Shown: positions 18,220-26,954 of the stretch, in pieces
How positions within the stretch are numbered: the stretch's first letter is position 1
Layout: every line of letters begins with the position of its first letter
DNA from: Micromonospora sonchi
GTDB taxonomy: Bacteria; Actinomycetota; Actinomycetes; Mycobacteriales; Micromonosporaceae
Length of the DNA stretch: 64,000 nt
Reading direction: 5' to 3'
Assembly: GCF_014646235.1 (NCBI RefSeq)
Contig: NZ_BMNB01000004.1
Coordinates: forward strand, 1-64,000
The notes under the pieces: generated by a model
Databases searched by the model: none
What the model was told of the DNA's origin: nothing
The model's input: only the letters and a program-made list of their open reading frames with translations
Program-made: the position numbers and the translations under genes

Positions 18220-18957
18220 TCACCTGCTGGTTGAGGGTGTGGTCGCGGCAGATTGATCCGGTGGCTGGGCGACGCCGATCGGCAGGAGGAAGGTCGCGGT
18301 GGTCAGTGCCGAGGCGCCGAACCGGAAGTACGCGAAGAGGACCGCGTGCAGCCAGGCGGCTGGCCCGGTCAGGCGCAGCGCCTCGGTGTCGGCGAACAGG
18401 AGCACCACCCCGTACGGGTCGAGGTGGCATTCCATGACGGCGGCGTGGTCGAACGACAGCCAGCGTCCGAAGGAGTAGCACCGGGTTCGGGTGGGGGTGA
18501 GCACGACCCGGGTGAGTTCGTGGTCGCGCCACTGGGGGCTGGCGAGGCGTGCGGCCCGGGAGCGGGCGTTGCTGTTGCCGACGGCGTTGGCGAGCAAGGC
18601 GTCGGTGACGAAGGCCGCGGAACCGAATGCCAGCGCGGAGGTCTGCTGGTAGGTGACCGTCGTGCCGTAGTGCCGCGCGTGGTGCAGCCGGGCGTCCAGG
18701 TGGACCGGCTCGTCGGTGAGGAATCCCGGGGTGGGCACGGTGCCGGGCTGTCCGCCCTGGGCGAGGAATTCGAGGGTACGACGCGCGGCGTCACGACCGT
18801 CCGTCCACGAGGAGTCGGCGGCTGAGGGTCGTAGTAGCCGGCCGATACCGTAGGTGCCCAGGGCCCGCGGTGAGTCGTTGACCCCTGGATCAGCCGAATC
18901 CGGCCCGGCCGCGCCGGTCGAGCAGGCTCGGCTTACGGCGGGCCGCTCCGGCGACAC
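18220..18957 (-). CDS. Unknown protein
   Basis: About 245 residues from GTG 18957, chosen because the longer frame (to 19230) would run 251 bases into the upstream endonuclease-like gene. The sequence contains LEFLAQGGQPGTVPTPGF, VHLDARLHHARHYG, an Ala-rich helix SALAFGSAAFVTDALL, and a C-terminal PAAWLHAVLFAYFRFG (about 205-220) that could be a buried or membrane-associated helix. I do not recognise a family. It sits 4 bases upstream of the NYN gene and 22 bases downstream of the endonuclease-like gene, so the three form one transcription unit. A role linked to restriction or RNA cleavage is possible but unsupported by motifs. Confidence 0.5.
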   Translation of the reverse strand: MSPERPAVSRACSTGAAGPDSADPGVNDSPRALGTYGIGRLLRPSAADSSWTDGRDAARRTLEFLAQGGQPGTVPTPGFLTDEPVHLDARLHHARHYGTTVTYQQTSALAFGSAAFVTDALLANAVGNSNARSRAARLASPQWRDHELTRVVLTPTRTRCYSFGRWLSFDHAAVMECHLDPYGVVLLFADTEALRLTGPAAWLHAVLFAYFRFGASALTTATFLLPIGVAQPPDQSAATTPSTSR

Positions 18958-18979
18958 GGGCGAGACATCGGTGGCGAGG

Positions 18980-20095
18980 CTAACGGCTCGCCAACTTCGT
19001 AAGCCAACCTTCGAGGCCGTCGAGACGTCCCGACTCGATGTGTCCTTGGGTGCGGTTGATGCCCTTGCCGCGCGGAGGAACAGGTGCAGCGTATGCCGCG
19101 TGCGGGCCTGCTGGGTTGACATGAACAACAGATGTGAACAAAGGGCTATTCTGACGGCGAACCTCGCAGGCCGCAGCCAGCCGGGCGGGGTCGAACTCGT
19201 TGGTGATGAGCACGTACTCGAAGTCCTCACCGGCTTCCTCGAGTTCGGCGTAGTCCCGGAAGTCGCTGACGAACTGCTCTTCCCGATCGCTTCGTACGCT
19301 CCACTTGCAGGAGACGAGCGTTCGCTTACGTGTCACGTTATGGACAAGAGCGAGGTCTACCTGCCGGGGCTTGCTGTTGGCCCTAGGATTCCGGAACCCC
19401 GGAACCTCGTGTAGCAGCGGGCGGACGTAGAGAGTGTGGGTGTCAGCAATGGCGGGGATGCGGCTCAGAAGTGCGTAGATGGTGTCTTCGAATCCTTCGC
19501 CGACGAGGTTCTTTCGTTTGTTTTCAAGGCCAATATGGGTGTATATCCGTTCCGCGAGCGCCCTAAGGGTCGTCGCCGACGGAGGCTGCGCGAGGAACGG
19601 GTCGAGCATTCCGATAATGATCGACTCTAGTTCAGGATCCTCTCCTGGTTGGGGCAAGCCCATGCTCTGGTAGGGCTCACGCTGGAGGGAGACGGTGTCC
19701 AGAAGGCGTGCGCGGTTCCGCGCAGCCACAAGCGCAAGATCAGCAGTGGCGTGCCGGAAGAGGTAATCAATGTCCTTGTCCAGTTCGCCGGGTGCCACCC
19801 CCAGGGCCTCTGCCGACCAGACATGGAAGGCGAGGCTGCGCGCGTACCAGGGGCGACCGGGCTGACACTTGTCGCTTTCGTAGCAGTGGGCTAGCCCGGT
19901 GGTGCGGTCGATCCACAGCAGCAGCCGGTAGACATGTCGCCAGGCGTCTTCCGGGGTCACGGTGCCGACGCTCGAAAAGTACCGGTTTAGCAGACGGACG
20001 CGGTTCTCCTCGCCAAACGCGCGTGCGCTGGCTTCACTGGTTGAGCCCTCGGCTGCATCGCTCTGCCCTGGTATGGCTACCTGATCTTCGACCAC
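18980..20095 (-). CDS. Putative restriction endonuclease (PD-(D/E)XK-like)
   Basis: 371 residues from GTG 20095. A C-terminal block reads KPRQVDLALVHNVTRKRTLV, then SCKWSVRSDREEQ (about 265-295), fitting a D-x(n)-S-x-K variant of the PD-(D/E)XK nuclease core, preceded by a helix NLVGEGFEDTIYALLSR. The N-terminal two-thirds is helical and could be a DNA-recognition region. The gene follows a C5 DNA methyltransferase on the same strand, so it is a good candidate for the cognate endonuclease of a type II system. A 557-base gap holding a decayed transposase separates the two. I cannot predict a recognition site. The alternative is a Mrr-like or other accessory nuclease. Confidence 0.6.
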   Translation of the reverse strand: MVEDQVAIPGQSDAAEGSTSEASARAFGEENRVRLLNRYFSSVGTVTPEDAWRHVYRLLLWIDRTTGLAHCYESDKCQPGRPWYARSLAFHVWSAEALGVAPGELDKDIDYLFRHATADLALVAARNRARLLDTVSLQREPYQSMGLPQPGEDPELESIIIGMLDPFLAQPPSATTLRALAERIYTHIGLENKRKNLVGEGFEDTIYALLSRIPAIADTHTLYVRPLLHEVPGFRNPRANSKPRQVDLALVHNVTRKRTLVSCKWSVRSDREEQFVSDFRDYAELEEAGEDFEYVLITNEFDPARLAAACEVRRQNSPLFTSVVHVNPAGPHAAYAAPVPPRGKGINRTQGHIESGRLDGLEGWLTKLASR

Positions 20096-20161
20096 CCGGC
20101 GAGAGTACTAGGCATGCCCATGTCTTGGTGTCCTGCATGGTGGTGGGCCCAGTGACTCAGA

Positions 20162-20616
20162 TCAGCGACCGCCGCCGCAACACAGGACACGGCCGCCGTG
20201 AGACGGACCGTCAAAGCCCTGACCATTGCTGTCCCCGACGGGATCAGATTTCCCCGCGCCGAGGAGGCCGTCTGGATCATCCGGACCCGCATCACCGGCG
20301 CAAAGACCAGCCGCGAGACGGTCTACTTCACGGTTTCCCACCCGCCGAGCAGGCCCAACTCGCCGATCTATATGACTGGGCCCGCCGCGCATGGCCCATC
20401 GAAGACCGCGTACATCACGCCCGAGATGCTACTTTCCGTGACCTCCACCAGGCACGCACCGGCACCAGGCCCGCCGTCCTGGCCACTCGCTGCGTAACAC
20501 CCTCCATCGGCTGCCACCGCACCAACGGCGAGGCCAACATCGCCCGCCATCCAACGCGCCAACCGCCGCCGCCTACACGATCTCATCACAGCCGTGACCA
20601 GCAATTGCTCGACTAA
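20162..20616 (+). pseudogene. Decayed ISAs1-like (IS4-type) transposase, C-terminal half
   Basis: Fragments in order: RTVKALTIAVPDGIRFP, AKTSRETVYFTVS, then in another frame PAEQAQLADLYDWARRAWPI and HHARDATFRDLHQARTGTRP, then IGCHRTNGEANIARH. The order is that of an ISAs1-family transposase, with at least one frameshift and several missing stretches. The last ~115 bases are clearly related to 1-122 of this window. The remnant separates the methyltransferase from the endonuclease-like gene of the putative restriction system. Confidence 0.7.
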
Positions 20617-20651
20617 GCACTTACCCTGGGTGGACGGCTGGCCCGCCGAAA

Positions 20652-22010
20652 CTAATGGATAACTCCGACTTCAATCGGAGATGCTGTTCTTCTCCCGGAC
20701 GTCGGCCGACCTAGTTTCTGTTCGTCCTGCTCAAGGTGACAGCGAACAAGCTCATGCACTTGACGTGCAATGGCCTCCGCAAGTAGTGGCGGCACCGCAT
20801 TGCCTACCTGCCGGTATCGAGAGTGTGCCTGGCCGCCATCGATGCGCCCAGGCAGGTTTCCGCGTCGCGGGTCGGTAGAAAACACAAAATGGTCAGGGAA
20901 GGACTGCAGGCGCGCGAACTCTCTCACGCTGAGGGCTCGCGGCATCCCGTAATGATAGGCCGAATCGGCCTTCGTGTTAAGCGTCCAGGCCCAGATTCCT
21001 GAATGTAGCCGACGATATGCAGAAAAATGGGCCCGACCAAGCCGACCGCTGTCGGTGCTCGGGCCCCACCGCTCGCCACTGATATAGCGAGCAGTGAGCG
21101 CCTCAGTGAGGTCGCGGTGATTTCCGCCAGCTGGAATACCCTTTAAGCGCGTGACGGTATCCGAGTTTATTCTAGGGACGCTGACGTTCCAGATACTGCC
21201 TTCCGAGTGCTTGCGCATCAGGCGCTGATACGCCGATTCAGCCTCTCTGGCTTCACTAAGTGGCATCGACTCCTCCCGCCTTCCTGCCTTCAAATTTCGC
21301 AGGTCAGAGATGGCTTGGCCGGCCGAAACGACAGTAGAGTTGTCGGGATCCTCCAGGCTTTTCAGTAAAGTCTCGGCGCGTGCTTTGTCTCTCCGCGTTT
21401 CGATGGCATACTTACCTTTTTCTTGTCGCACAAGGGCAAGGTGGAGAGTCGCTTCAGTTCCCTTGAACAACGGAGGGGGCTTACCCAGATCGCTTCGCAA
21501 TCCTACGAAGACTAGCCGCTTACGGGTTTGTGGAACCCCGAAGTCAGCCGCGTCAAGCAGGTTGGGCTGAACGCTATAGGCACCATCTAGTTCTAGATCT
21601 TCCTTGACCTGTTCTAGTACGCCCATCTGGGCCATGCCCGGCACGTTCTCCATGACGAATGCAAGCGGTTTGATCTGCCCCACCGTCTTGACGAACTCTC
21701 GGTATAGCGAGTTGCGGGGATCGTCGATGATCCTTGAGTGATTTCGGACTTGCGAGAAAGCCTGACACGGAGGGCCACCTACGAGAACATCGACGCCTCG
21801 CCCTGCCTCGATAATGCGCTCATGGACATCAGGAAGCCTGACGTCTCCACAGATGAACTTAGCATTCGGAAAATTGAGTGCGAAGGTAGCGCAAGCGTCT
21901 GGGTCGATGTCGCTGGCACCGACAATCTCAAATCCAGCTTGCTGAAACCCTTGGGAGAGTCCGCCGGCGCCGGCGAACAGGTCCAGTACGCGCGTCTGCC
22001 GAACGGACAT
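20652..22010 (-). CDS. C5-cytosine DNA methyltransferase (type II, Dcm-like)
   Basis: 452 residues from ATG 22010; the frame is open further upstream, but the protein homology begins at this Met (SVRQTRVLDLFAGAGGLSQG). Visible motifs: I (DLFAGAGG), IV (GGPPCQAFSQ with catalytic Cys at about 80), VI (MENVPGM), VIII (QTRKRLVFVG), a target-recognition region at about 225-340, and IX/X (SVREFARLQSFPDHF; RYRQVGNAVPPLLAEAIA). It methylates cytosine C5 using S-adenosylmethionine, protecting the host against a cognate nuclease, probably the product of 18980-20095. The lower G+C, more A/T-ending codons and many TCG/AGT serines make this gene look different from its neighbours and suggest recent transfer. 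Confidence 0.9.
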   Translation of the reverse strand: MSVRQTRVLDLFAGAGGLSQGFQQAGFEIVGASDIDPDACATFALNFPNAKFICGDVRLPDVHERIIEAGRGVDVLVGGPPCQAFSQVRNHSRIIDDPRNSLYREFVKTVGQIKPLAFVMENVPGMAQMGVLEQVKEDLELDGAYSVQPNLLDAADFGVPQTRKRLVFVGLRSDLGKPPPLFKGTEATLHLALVRQEKGKYAIETRRDKARAETLLKSLEDPDNSTVVSAGQAISDLRNLKAGRREESMPLSEAREAESAYQRLMRKHSEGSIWNVSVPRINSDTVTRLKGIPAGGNHRDLTEALTARYISGERWGPSTDSGRLGRAHFSAYRRLHSGIWAWTLNTKADSAYHYGMPRALSVREFARLQSFPDHFVFSTDPRRGNLPGRIDGGQAHSRYRQVGNAVPPLLAEAIARQVHELVRCHLEQDEQKLGRPTSGRRTASPIEVGVIH

Positions 22011-22626
22011 GAAGTCGCCTGGTGCGCATGGCGCCGTATCGGCTTGGAGTCCAAGCATTGGCAGTGCCAGTCGCGTGACCACGCAGCCCCCTTGACCCGT
22101 CTCGTCACGCCGCGCACACGCGGTGTTACTGCAGGCCCGATTCTGCTCCAGGCCGCCCCCAAGGGACGGCCGCCGCGCCGGGTGGCGCGCGCCTGCCATA
22201 TTTGATCCTCTTCTGCACCCGTTCGACAAGTCGTCTCCCGGCATGGCAGCCGATCCGCGCCCGAGGCATACCCGGGGTGCTGTTGTGCTGGCGGATCGGT
22301 GGGCAGATCGGTGGGCGCGCCGAGCTGCGTCAGCGGGCACTGGTCAGATTGCTCGTGCGAGTTCAGTGAACGCGGCGGCCACCCGGGTCGCGGGCGGGGC
22401 GTCGGTGGCGAGTGTGGTATCCGCGTCGGAGGTTCTGCACGAAGGCATGGCCGATGACGACGGGCCTGCTTGCTGCAAACGGCATCGCAACTGCTCATCA
22501 TCGATAGACAGGGCGGTGTTTACCCCGTCGCACGCACGCAGCGTGCCACCACTCGGGTGCGGCTGGTGCGACCACACCCTTGAACGGACGGCTGGGCCTG
22601 TGCTGGCGGGGCCGGTAGTGGTGGGC
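22011..22626. other. Intergenic region without a supported gene
   Basis: A 616-base stretch between the methyltransferase start and the stop of the next minus-strand gene. The methyltransferase frame stays open here, but the translation is Arg/Ala-rich and has no motif. A short tandem echo (GGATCGGTGGGCAGATCGG) occurs near 22295. I see no RNA gene or convincing promoter. Confidence 0.35.
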
Positions 22627-23619
22627 TCATTCGTCGTCCTGGTCGATGTCGGGGTCGAACTGGGTGAGCCATTCCACGTCGCCGTTCGCCTCGGTGGCGA
22701 CCAGCCCGGCGACGAGCCAGATCAGGGCGGGAAGGAACGCGTCGCCGAGCCGGTCGAGGGCCTCGTTGACGGTCAGGTTCGGTGCCAGTGGGCTGCCGAG
22801 CAGGCCCGCGAGTTGGAATGCCTGGTCGGCGGGTTCGTCATCAAGGTTCTGGCGGATCCACCCCAGCGCGGGGCTGGCGAGGTCAGTGGTCGCGGTTGCC
22901 TTCGCGCTGGTCAGCCAGGTCATCAGGACAGCGGTCAGGGTGGTCGCGGCGAGACCGGCAGCGTCGGGGTCGTCGGCGTGGTCGAGGGCTGCCCCGAGCC
23001 GCCAGGCGGGTTCCTCCATACCGCTGGTGATCGTCTCGTCGATCAGGTCCCGCAGCCCGTCTGCGGAGAGCTCGACCGTCGACGCGAGGTCGATATCCTC
23101 AATGTCGCCCCGGTGGCGGGTCACGGCGTCGGCGTAAGCCTGCACCTCGGCGGCGCTGAACAGGTGCTGGTTCTCCTCCGTGACGAGGTAGCCGACCTCC
23201 CGCCAGGCATGGATCGGCGCTTGGTCCACCCCCGCGTCCTCGGCGGCCTTCAGCATGTGGTCCACGGCGTCATCGAAGCTCCGCTGACTCAACGGGGTCG
23301 GCTCGTCAGCGTCAGGGTCGAAGAACACCGGATCCTTCGGCCCTGGCTCACGGCCGAACTTCTCCCGGAACGCCGCGAACTGCGCCTGGAACCCCTCACG
23401 CAACTCCGTACCCGCCTGGGACCCCGCGTCCCACGTCAACGTGGCAACGCCGTCCGCGCCGGTGGTGCGCTGCACGAATCGGGGGTCCCCCATCCGGTCC
23501 AGGACCAGACGGGCGTGCTCTTCGTGGAACTCTTCCTGCCGAGCCACGTCTTGCCGCTGCTGCAGGCGTGCGCGCTGCTGCGCGGCGCGACGCTGACGAG
23601 GTGTGCGCTTCTTCGGCAT
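22627..23619 (-). CDS. Unknown actinobacterial protein
   Basis: 330 residues from ATG 23619, preceded by GGAGGAG at good spacing. The N-terminus is strongly basic and coiled (KKRTPRQRRAAQQRARLQQR), followed by an acidic middle and a C-terminal helical, Ala/Leu-rich domain (AATTLTAVLMTWLTSAKA; LPALIWLVAGLVATEANGD). The C-terminus is very acidic. The composition suggests a soluble protein that may contact nucleic acid through its basic head. No family recognised and no operon partner. Confidence 0.6.
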   Translation of the reverse strand: MPKKRTPRQRRAAQQRARLQQRQDVARQEEFHEEHARLVLDRMGDPRFVQRTTGADGVATLTWDAGSQAGTELREGFQAQFAAFREKFGREPGPKDPVFFDPDADEPTPLSQRSFDDAVDHMLKAAEDAGVDQAPIHAWREVGYLVTEENQHLFSAAEVQAYADAVTRHRGDIEDIDLASTVELSADGLRDLIDETITSGMEEPAWRLGAALDHADDPDAAGLAATTLTAVLMTWLTSAKATATTDLASPALGWIRQNLDDEPADQAFQLAGLLGSPLAPNLTVNEALDRLGDAFLPALIWLVAGLVATEANGDVEWLTQFDPDIDQDDE

Positions 23620-23825
23620 GACCCGCTCCTCCCGCCACCCCTTCGACAGGCGACCCGGGCATTATCCCTATGAGACAGCCCGCCCCGACTCCGCGACACA
23701 GGCCCATGCGAACACGCCTGCCTCAACCTGGGATCGGCGACCAGATCCGTCCCGTGGACCGCTTTCCGGGATGCCCCTGCACCGGCCGGCTATCGTGCGA
23801 TGGAGGGCCACCACAGGAGGATCGC

Positions 23826-24446
23826 GTGCGTCGGATGACCAAGTTCCAGGAAGCGGTCGAGCGGCTGCGCGAGGAAGGCCGCCATCGAGGCCTGGACATC
23901 CCGGCGGTCACCGCGCAGGACATCCTCGCCGACCTCGTCACCAGTGCTGCCGCCACCCTCGGCATCCGCGAGGAGACCTACGTACGGTCCCACCTTCTAA
24001 ACGTCGACCTCGCCGACCTCGTGACCCACCTCAAACAGGCGGACGATGCGCAGAAACGCGAAGTGGCCGACGCTTCACCCGCGGTGATCAAGCTGGAGGA
24101 CACCGGCCGGCTCATCGCGTCGCTCGCCCAAGCGGTGCGATGCGTCAGCCTCAACCACGACCGGCTAACGACAGGACGCCGCGACAAGTGGGAGGCCGTC
24201 GGCGTCCTCGACGACGCCAGCAACTGCCTGACCCTGCTCGGCGAAGCCGTGACCAACAGCCACACCACCGCACAGGGCACCGCCGTGCTCTGGAGCGACG
24301 AAAGCGTCGTGTACGCACGACGCGCTCTCACCCAGACCATCACCAACATCCGCGACGGTGGCTGGACCTTCGCCCACGGCCCGCAACTCGACGCCGACGT
24401 CGCCACCCGCATGAACGCCGACCTGAAGATCCTGCCCCCGGAGTGA
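23826..24446 (+). CDS. Unknown soluble protein
   Basis: 206 residues. GTG 23826 was chosen because CAGGAGG lies 5-11 bases upstream; the frame is open back to 23670 and ATG 23835 is in frame. The product is helical (KFQEAVERLREEGRHRG; DLADLVTHLKQADDAQKREV) with a C-terminal block VVYARRALTQTITNIRDGGWTF. I see no catalytic motif, membrane helix or known domain. It stands alone on the plus strand between the preceding minus-strand gene and lexA. Confidence 0.6.
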   Translation: MRRMTKFQEAVERLREEGRHRGLDIPAVTAQDILADLVTSAAATLGIREETYVRSHLLNVDLADLVTHLKQADDAQKREVADASPAVIKLEDTGRLIASLAQAVRCVSLNHDRLTTGRRDKWEAVGVLDDASNCLTLLGEAVTNSHTTAQGTAVLWSDESVVYARRALTQTITNIRDGGWTFAHGPQLDADVATRMNADLKILPPE

Positions 24447-24858
24447 CCACCCAAACGCCATAACCTGCCAGCTTCACGCGATGCGACGGCCGACACCGCT
24501 CCCGACGCATTTCGCGATACCGGACTGGCGTTCTTGCTACGACATCGGTCACCGCACTCGAACCATCCGGTCCATTAGACGCTCGCCCGCACGCTGAGTG
24601 CCGACCGGCCGTTTACTTGCTGACGGCGCTGGACAGCCAGTGCAGGAGAACACCCGATGAGGTTGATCCGAACCGCACGGGCGCCGACGTCGGCTGCCCT
24701 GGGGATTGTCCTGCGTTGATGACCAGGTCTACCGTGACGGCATCGTTGGGCAGGGCGGCTCCCCCCGTGGTCGCCCTGCCCAACGTAAACAAGCCGGGAT
24801 GCGCCAGGCGTCGGCCACGCCTCGACGACCCACGCAGACCGCATCCCACCCACCTGTT
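24447..24858. other. Intergenic region upstream of lexA
   Basis: No supported gene. The notable element is the long hairpin at 24744-24785, annotated separately; the right end leads into the LexA box and promoter. Confidence 0.4.
24744..24785. terminator. 14-bp perfect inverted repeat upstream of lexA
   Basis: The arms CGTTGGGCAGGGCG (24744-24757) and CGCCCTGCCCAACG (24772-24785) are perfectly complementary around a 14-base loop, followed by GTAAAC. There is no T-run, so it may be a factor-independent actinobacterial-type terminator or an upstream regulatory hairpin. It lies about 110 bases before the lexA start. Confidence 0.5.
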
Positions 24859-24874
24859 TAGTACATTCGTTCTA
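24859..24874. promoter_or_regulatory. LexA (SOS) box in the lexA promoter
   Basis: TAGTACATTCGTTCTA is a near-palindrome (half-sites TAGTAC and GTTCTA, one mismatch), close to the actinobacterial SOS consensus GAACnnnnGTTC. It overlaps the expected -35 position of a promoter whose -10 is TATCGT (24884-24889), 6 bases before the GTG of lexA. This fits autorepression. Confidence 0.6.
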
Positions 24875-24895
24875 AGTTCGCGGTATCGTCCTGGG

Positions 24896-25546
24896 GTGAC
24901 CGCTCCTGACGTGCCACCGGATCCGGTGTCGTTGACTGCCCGGCAACAGCAGATCCTCGACGTGATCCGGGAATGGGTTCAGCGGCATGGATACCCGCCG
25001 ACGGTGCGGGAGATCGGGGCGGCCGTTGGGCTCGGTTCCCCCTCGTCGGTGGCACATCACCTGAAGACCCTCACCCACCACGGCCTGATCCGACGGGCTC
25101 CGGGCGGACCGCGAGCGGTCGACGCCCGCCCCCTGCTAGGCGACGACCCGCCGCTGAAGTCGGAAGCCGCGCGCGGAACCGCTGTGCCTCTGCTGGGAGC
25201 CATCGCCGCCGGCACACCGATCCTCGCCGAGGAACACGTCGAGGAGGTGCTGTCCCTGCCCGCCGAGCTGGTCGGCCGGGGCACGCTGTTCGCGCTGCGG
25301 GTACGAGGCGACTCCATGACCGAAGCGGCCATCACCGATGGCGACATCATCGTGGTACGGCAGCAGGCGGTCGCCGACAACGGCGACATCGTTGCCGCCA
25401 TGCTCGACGGGGAAGCCACCGTCAAGCAGTACCGAACCCGCGACGGCCGCATCGAACTCGTCCCCCGCAACCCCCACTACCCGGTACTGCCCGGCGATCA
25501 CGCGACGATCCTCGGCAAGGTCGTCTGCGTCCTGCACCGCCCGTGA
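24896..25546 (+). CDS. lexA: LexA repressor
   Basis: 216 residues from GTG 24896, which follows a -10 box by 6 bases, so the mRNA is probably leaderless. The N-terminal winged helix is clear ([41 protein letters not shown]). The C-terminal S24 peptidase domain carries the self-cleavage site (AAGTP, Ala-Gly at about 106), the catalytic Ser (RGDSMTEA, about 141) and the catalytic Lys (EATVKQY, about 178). It represses SOS genes until RecA filaments trigger self-cleavage. The frame extends upstream to 24617, but that part lacks homology and would pass through the operator. A strong bidirectional hairpin follows the stop. Confidence 0.93.
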   Translation: MTAPDVPPDPVSLTARQQQILDVIREWVQRHGYPPTVREIGAAVGLGSPSSVAHHLKTLTHHGLIRRAPGGPRAVDARPLLGDDPPLKSEAARGTAVPLLGAIAAGTPILAEEHVEEVLSLPAELVGRGTLFALRVRGDSMTEAAITDGDIIVVRQQAVADNGDIVAAMLDGEATVKQYRTRDGRIELVPRNPHYPVLPGDHATILGKVVCVLHRP

Positions 25547-25560
25547 TCCCGACAATCGCC

Positions 25561-25591
25561 GCCACCGTCCTGCCGGCGGCAGGACGGTGGC
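25561..25591. terminator. Bidirectional terminator hairpin between lexA and the next gene
   Basis: The arms GCCACCGTCCTGCC (25561-25574) and GGCAGGACGGTGGC (25578-25591) pair perfectly around a 3-base loop. It lies between the lexA stop (25546) and the stop of the minus-strand gene at 25602, the expected place for a shared terminator. Confidence 0.75.
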
Positions 25592-25601
25592 TCGCCTGGG
25601 C

Positions 25602-25874
25602 CTACTGCTCAGCCAGGTCCGGGCGCCACGCGGTGATCTCGTCGTCAAGGTCGCCGCTGCGGAGGTCGTTCAGGGCGGCCATGTATCCGACCTCGGTGGC
25701 GTCGATGAGCATCCTCAGGACCTCGGTCGGCGCGTCCTGGTAGCCGTAAGCCGACCACACGTTGGCCATCGCCTCGTAGGCCCGCCGCACGTCGCCCTCA
25801 TCCTGTGCGGTATTGCCGTGCAGGTTCGCCACGGCCTCGGACCAGCCGCTCACGTCGCGCTCCGAATAGGACAT
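25602..25874 (-). CDS. Small unknown protein
   Basis: 90 residues from ATG 25874. An acidic, helical protein (RRAYEAMANVWSAYGYQDAP; LRMLIDATEVGYMAALNDL). No signal peptide, membrane helix or known motif. It ends at the terminator shared with lexA and is followed upstream by a nuclease-like gene on the same strand about 120 bases away. Confidence 0.55.
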   Translation of the reverse strand: MSYSERDVSGWSEAVANLHGNTAQDEGDVRRAYEAMANVWSAYGYQDAPTEVLRMLIDATEVGYMAALNDLRSGDLDDEITAWRPDLAEQ

Positions 25875-25997
25875 GAGAGAAGTATGCGCGACGCGATTCC
25901 CGCTGCGGGGTTTGCCGCAGCAGCGGACAAGCCCTACCGCCGTAGCCGAGCCGGGCTGTTGCCAGGTCTCGCCCGCCCCGGCTGCCCGGTGTGAGGG

Positions 25998-26954
25998 CTA
26001 CCAGCCTCGTTGCACCTGGTAGGGCGGTAGCTGGCCACGGAGCACCTGCGCGAACTCGGCCCGCAGGCTCGTCAGGTTGATCGGGTGCCCGGCCATGCGT
26101 TCGCCCAGCTCGGCGATCGGCCATGTCGCGAGGTGGCCGAACCTCGCCGCGTACACCGCGACGGTGTGCAGGCCGTACCGGTCCGAGTAGTCCATCAGTG
26201 TGTACCCGAGGAGCTGGTCGAGGTCGGTACGCGCCAGGGAGGCGGCGCGGGTGCCGTCCGTTCGGGGTTTGCCACCCTGCCCGGCCTTGAAGTCGACCAG
26301 CATCCCACCGGCGATCAGGTCCGCGTCGGCGTTGAGGTCGGCGCTGCCGTCGAAGGTCATGCCAGTCGTCACGGGCCCCTGCGGCAGCCCTGGCAGCAGG
26401 CGTTCGACTGCCAGGTCCCGCATCGCGACCATGTCGATCACCTCCGCGTCGGTGGCCAGCGCCAGCAGGTCCGCCGCGCCGCTCGACTCGGGAAGGCGCA
26501 TCAGTCGGGAGTGCTCCACCGACGGCGCCCGATACAGCTCCACGAGGAGCGCCAGGGCGTAACACACCCGCGCCCACCACTCATCACCACGCTCAGCGAA
26601 TCCTGCCGGCCGCATCCGCAGTTCCACCCCGCCGTCGGCCACCCGGCGGGGGGTGTCCCCGGTCGCGAGGTCGGCGAGCAGTTCCCGACCGGCCCGCAGA
26701 CACGGCGCCCGCCCCGACAACAGCCCCATCAGCGGCAGGGCGATCGACGGGTGCGGGTCAACGAGCATCCGCAGCCAGAAGTCGATCGCCGCGCCCTGCG
26801 TGCCTGGCGCAACCCCAGCCGGCATCACCACTCGCTGCAGGCCAGCCGCGACCCGGAACTCCGCCTGGATCTCCCTGGCCTCCGGAAACGTCGTCCGCAG
26901 CCACACGCATACAGGACTCCGAACGTCTTTCACCTCATACGTCAACGCAGACAT
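25998..26954 (-). CDS. Putative PD-(D/E)XK-fold protein
   Basis: 318 residues from ATG 26954; an upstream in-frame extension to 27053 is Ser/Pro-rich and unlikely. The central-to-C-terminal block FDGSADLNADADLIAGG, then MLVDFKAGQGG (about 205-232), matches the D-x(n)-D-x-K core of PD-(D/E)XK nucleases (a 'DLI...LVDFKA' pattern as in RecB-type and related enzymes). A helix with TDLDQLLGYTLMDYSDRYG follows, as in that fold. The N-terminal 200 residues are helical and unassigned. It could be a DNA nuclease of a defence or repair pathway. There is no clear operon partner. Confidence 0.55.
   Translation of the reverse strand: MSALTYEVKDVRSPVCVWLRTTFPEAREIQAEFRVAAGLQRVVMPAGVAPGTQGAAIDFWLRMLVDPHPSIALPLMGLLSGRAPCLRAGRELLADLATGDTPRRVADGGVELRMRPAGFAERGDEWWARVCYALALLVELYRAPSVEHSRLMRLPESSGAADLLALATDAEVIDMVAMRDLAVERLLPGLPQGPVTTGMTFDGSADLNADADLIAGGMLVDFKAGQGGKPRTDGTRAASLARTDLDQLLGYTLMDYSDRYGLHTVAVYAARFGHLATWPIAELGERMAGHPINLTSLRAEFAQVLRGQLPPYQVQRGW

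Noticed and set aside
24617..24895. An N-terminal extension of LexA
   Set aside because: The frame is open but would run through the SOS box and promoter; the LexA fold begins right after GTG 24896.
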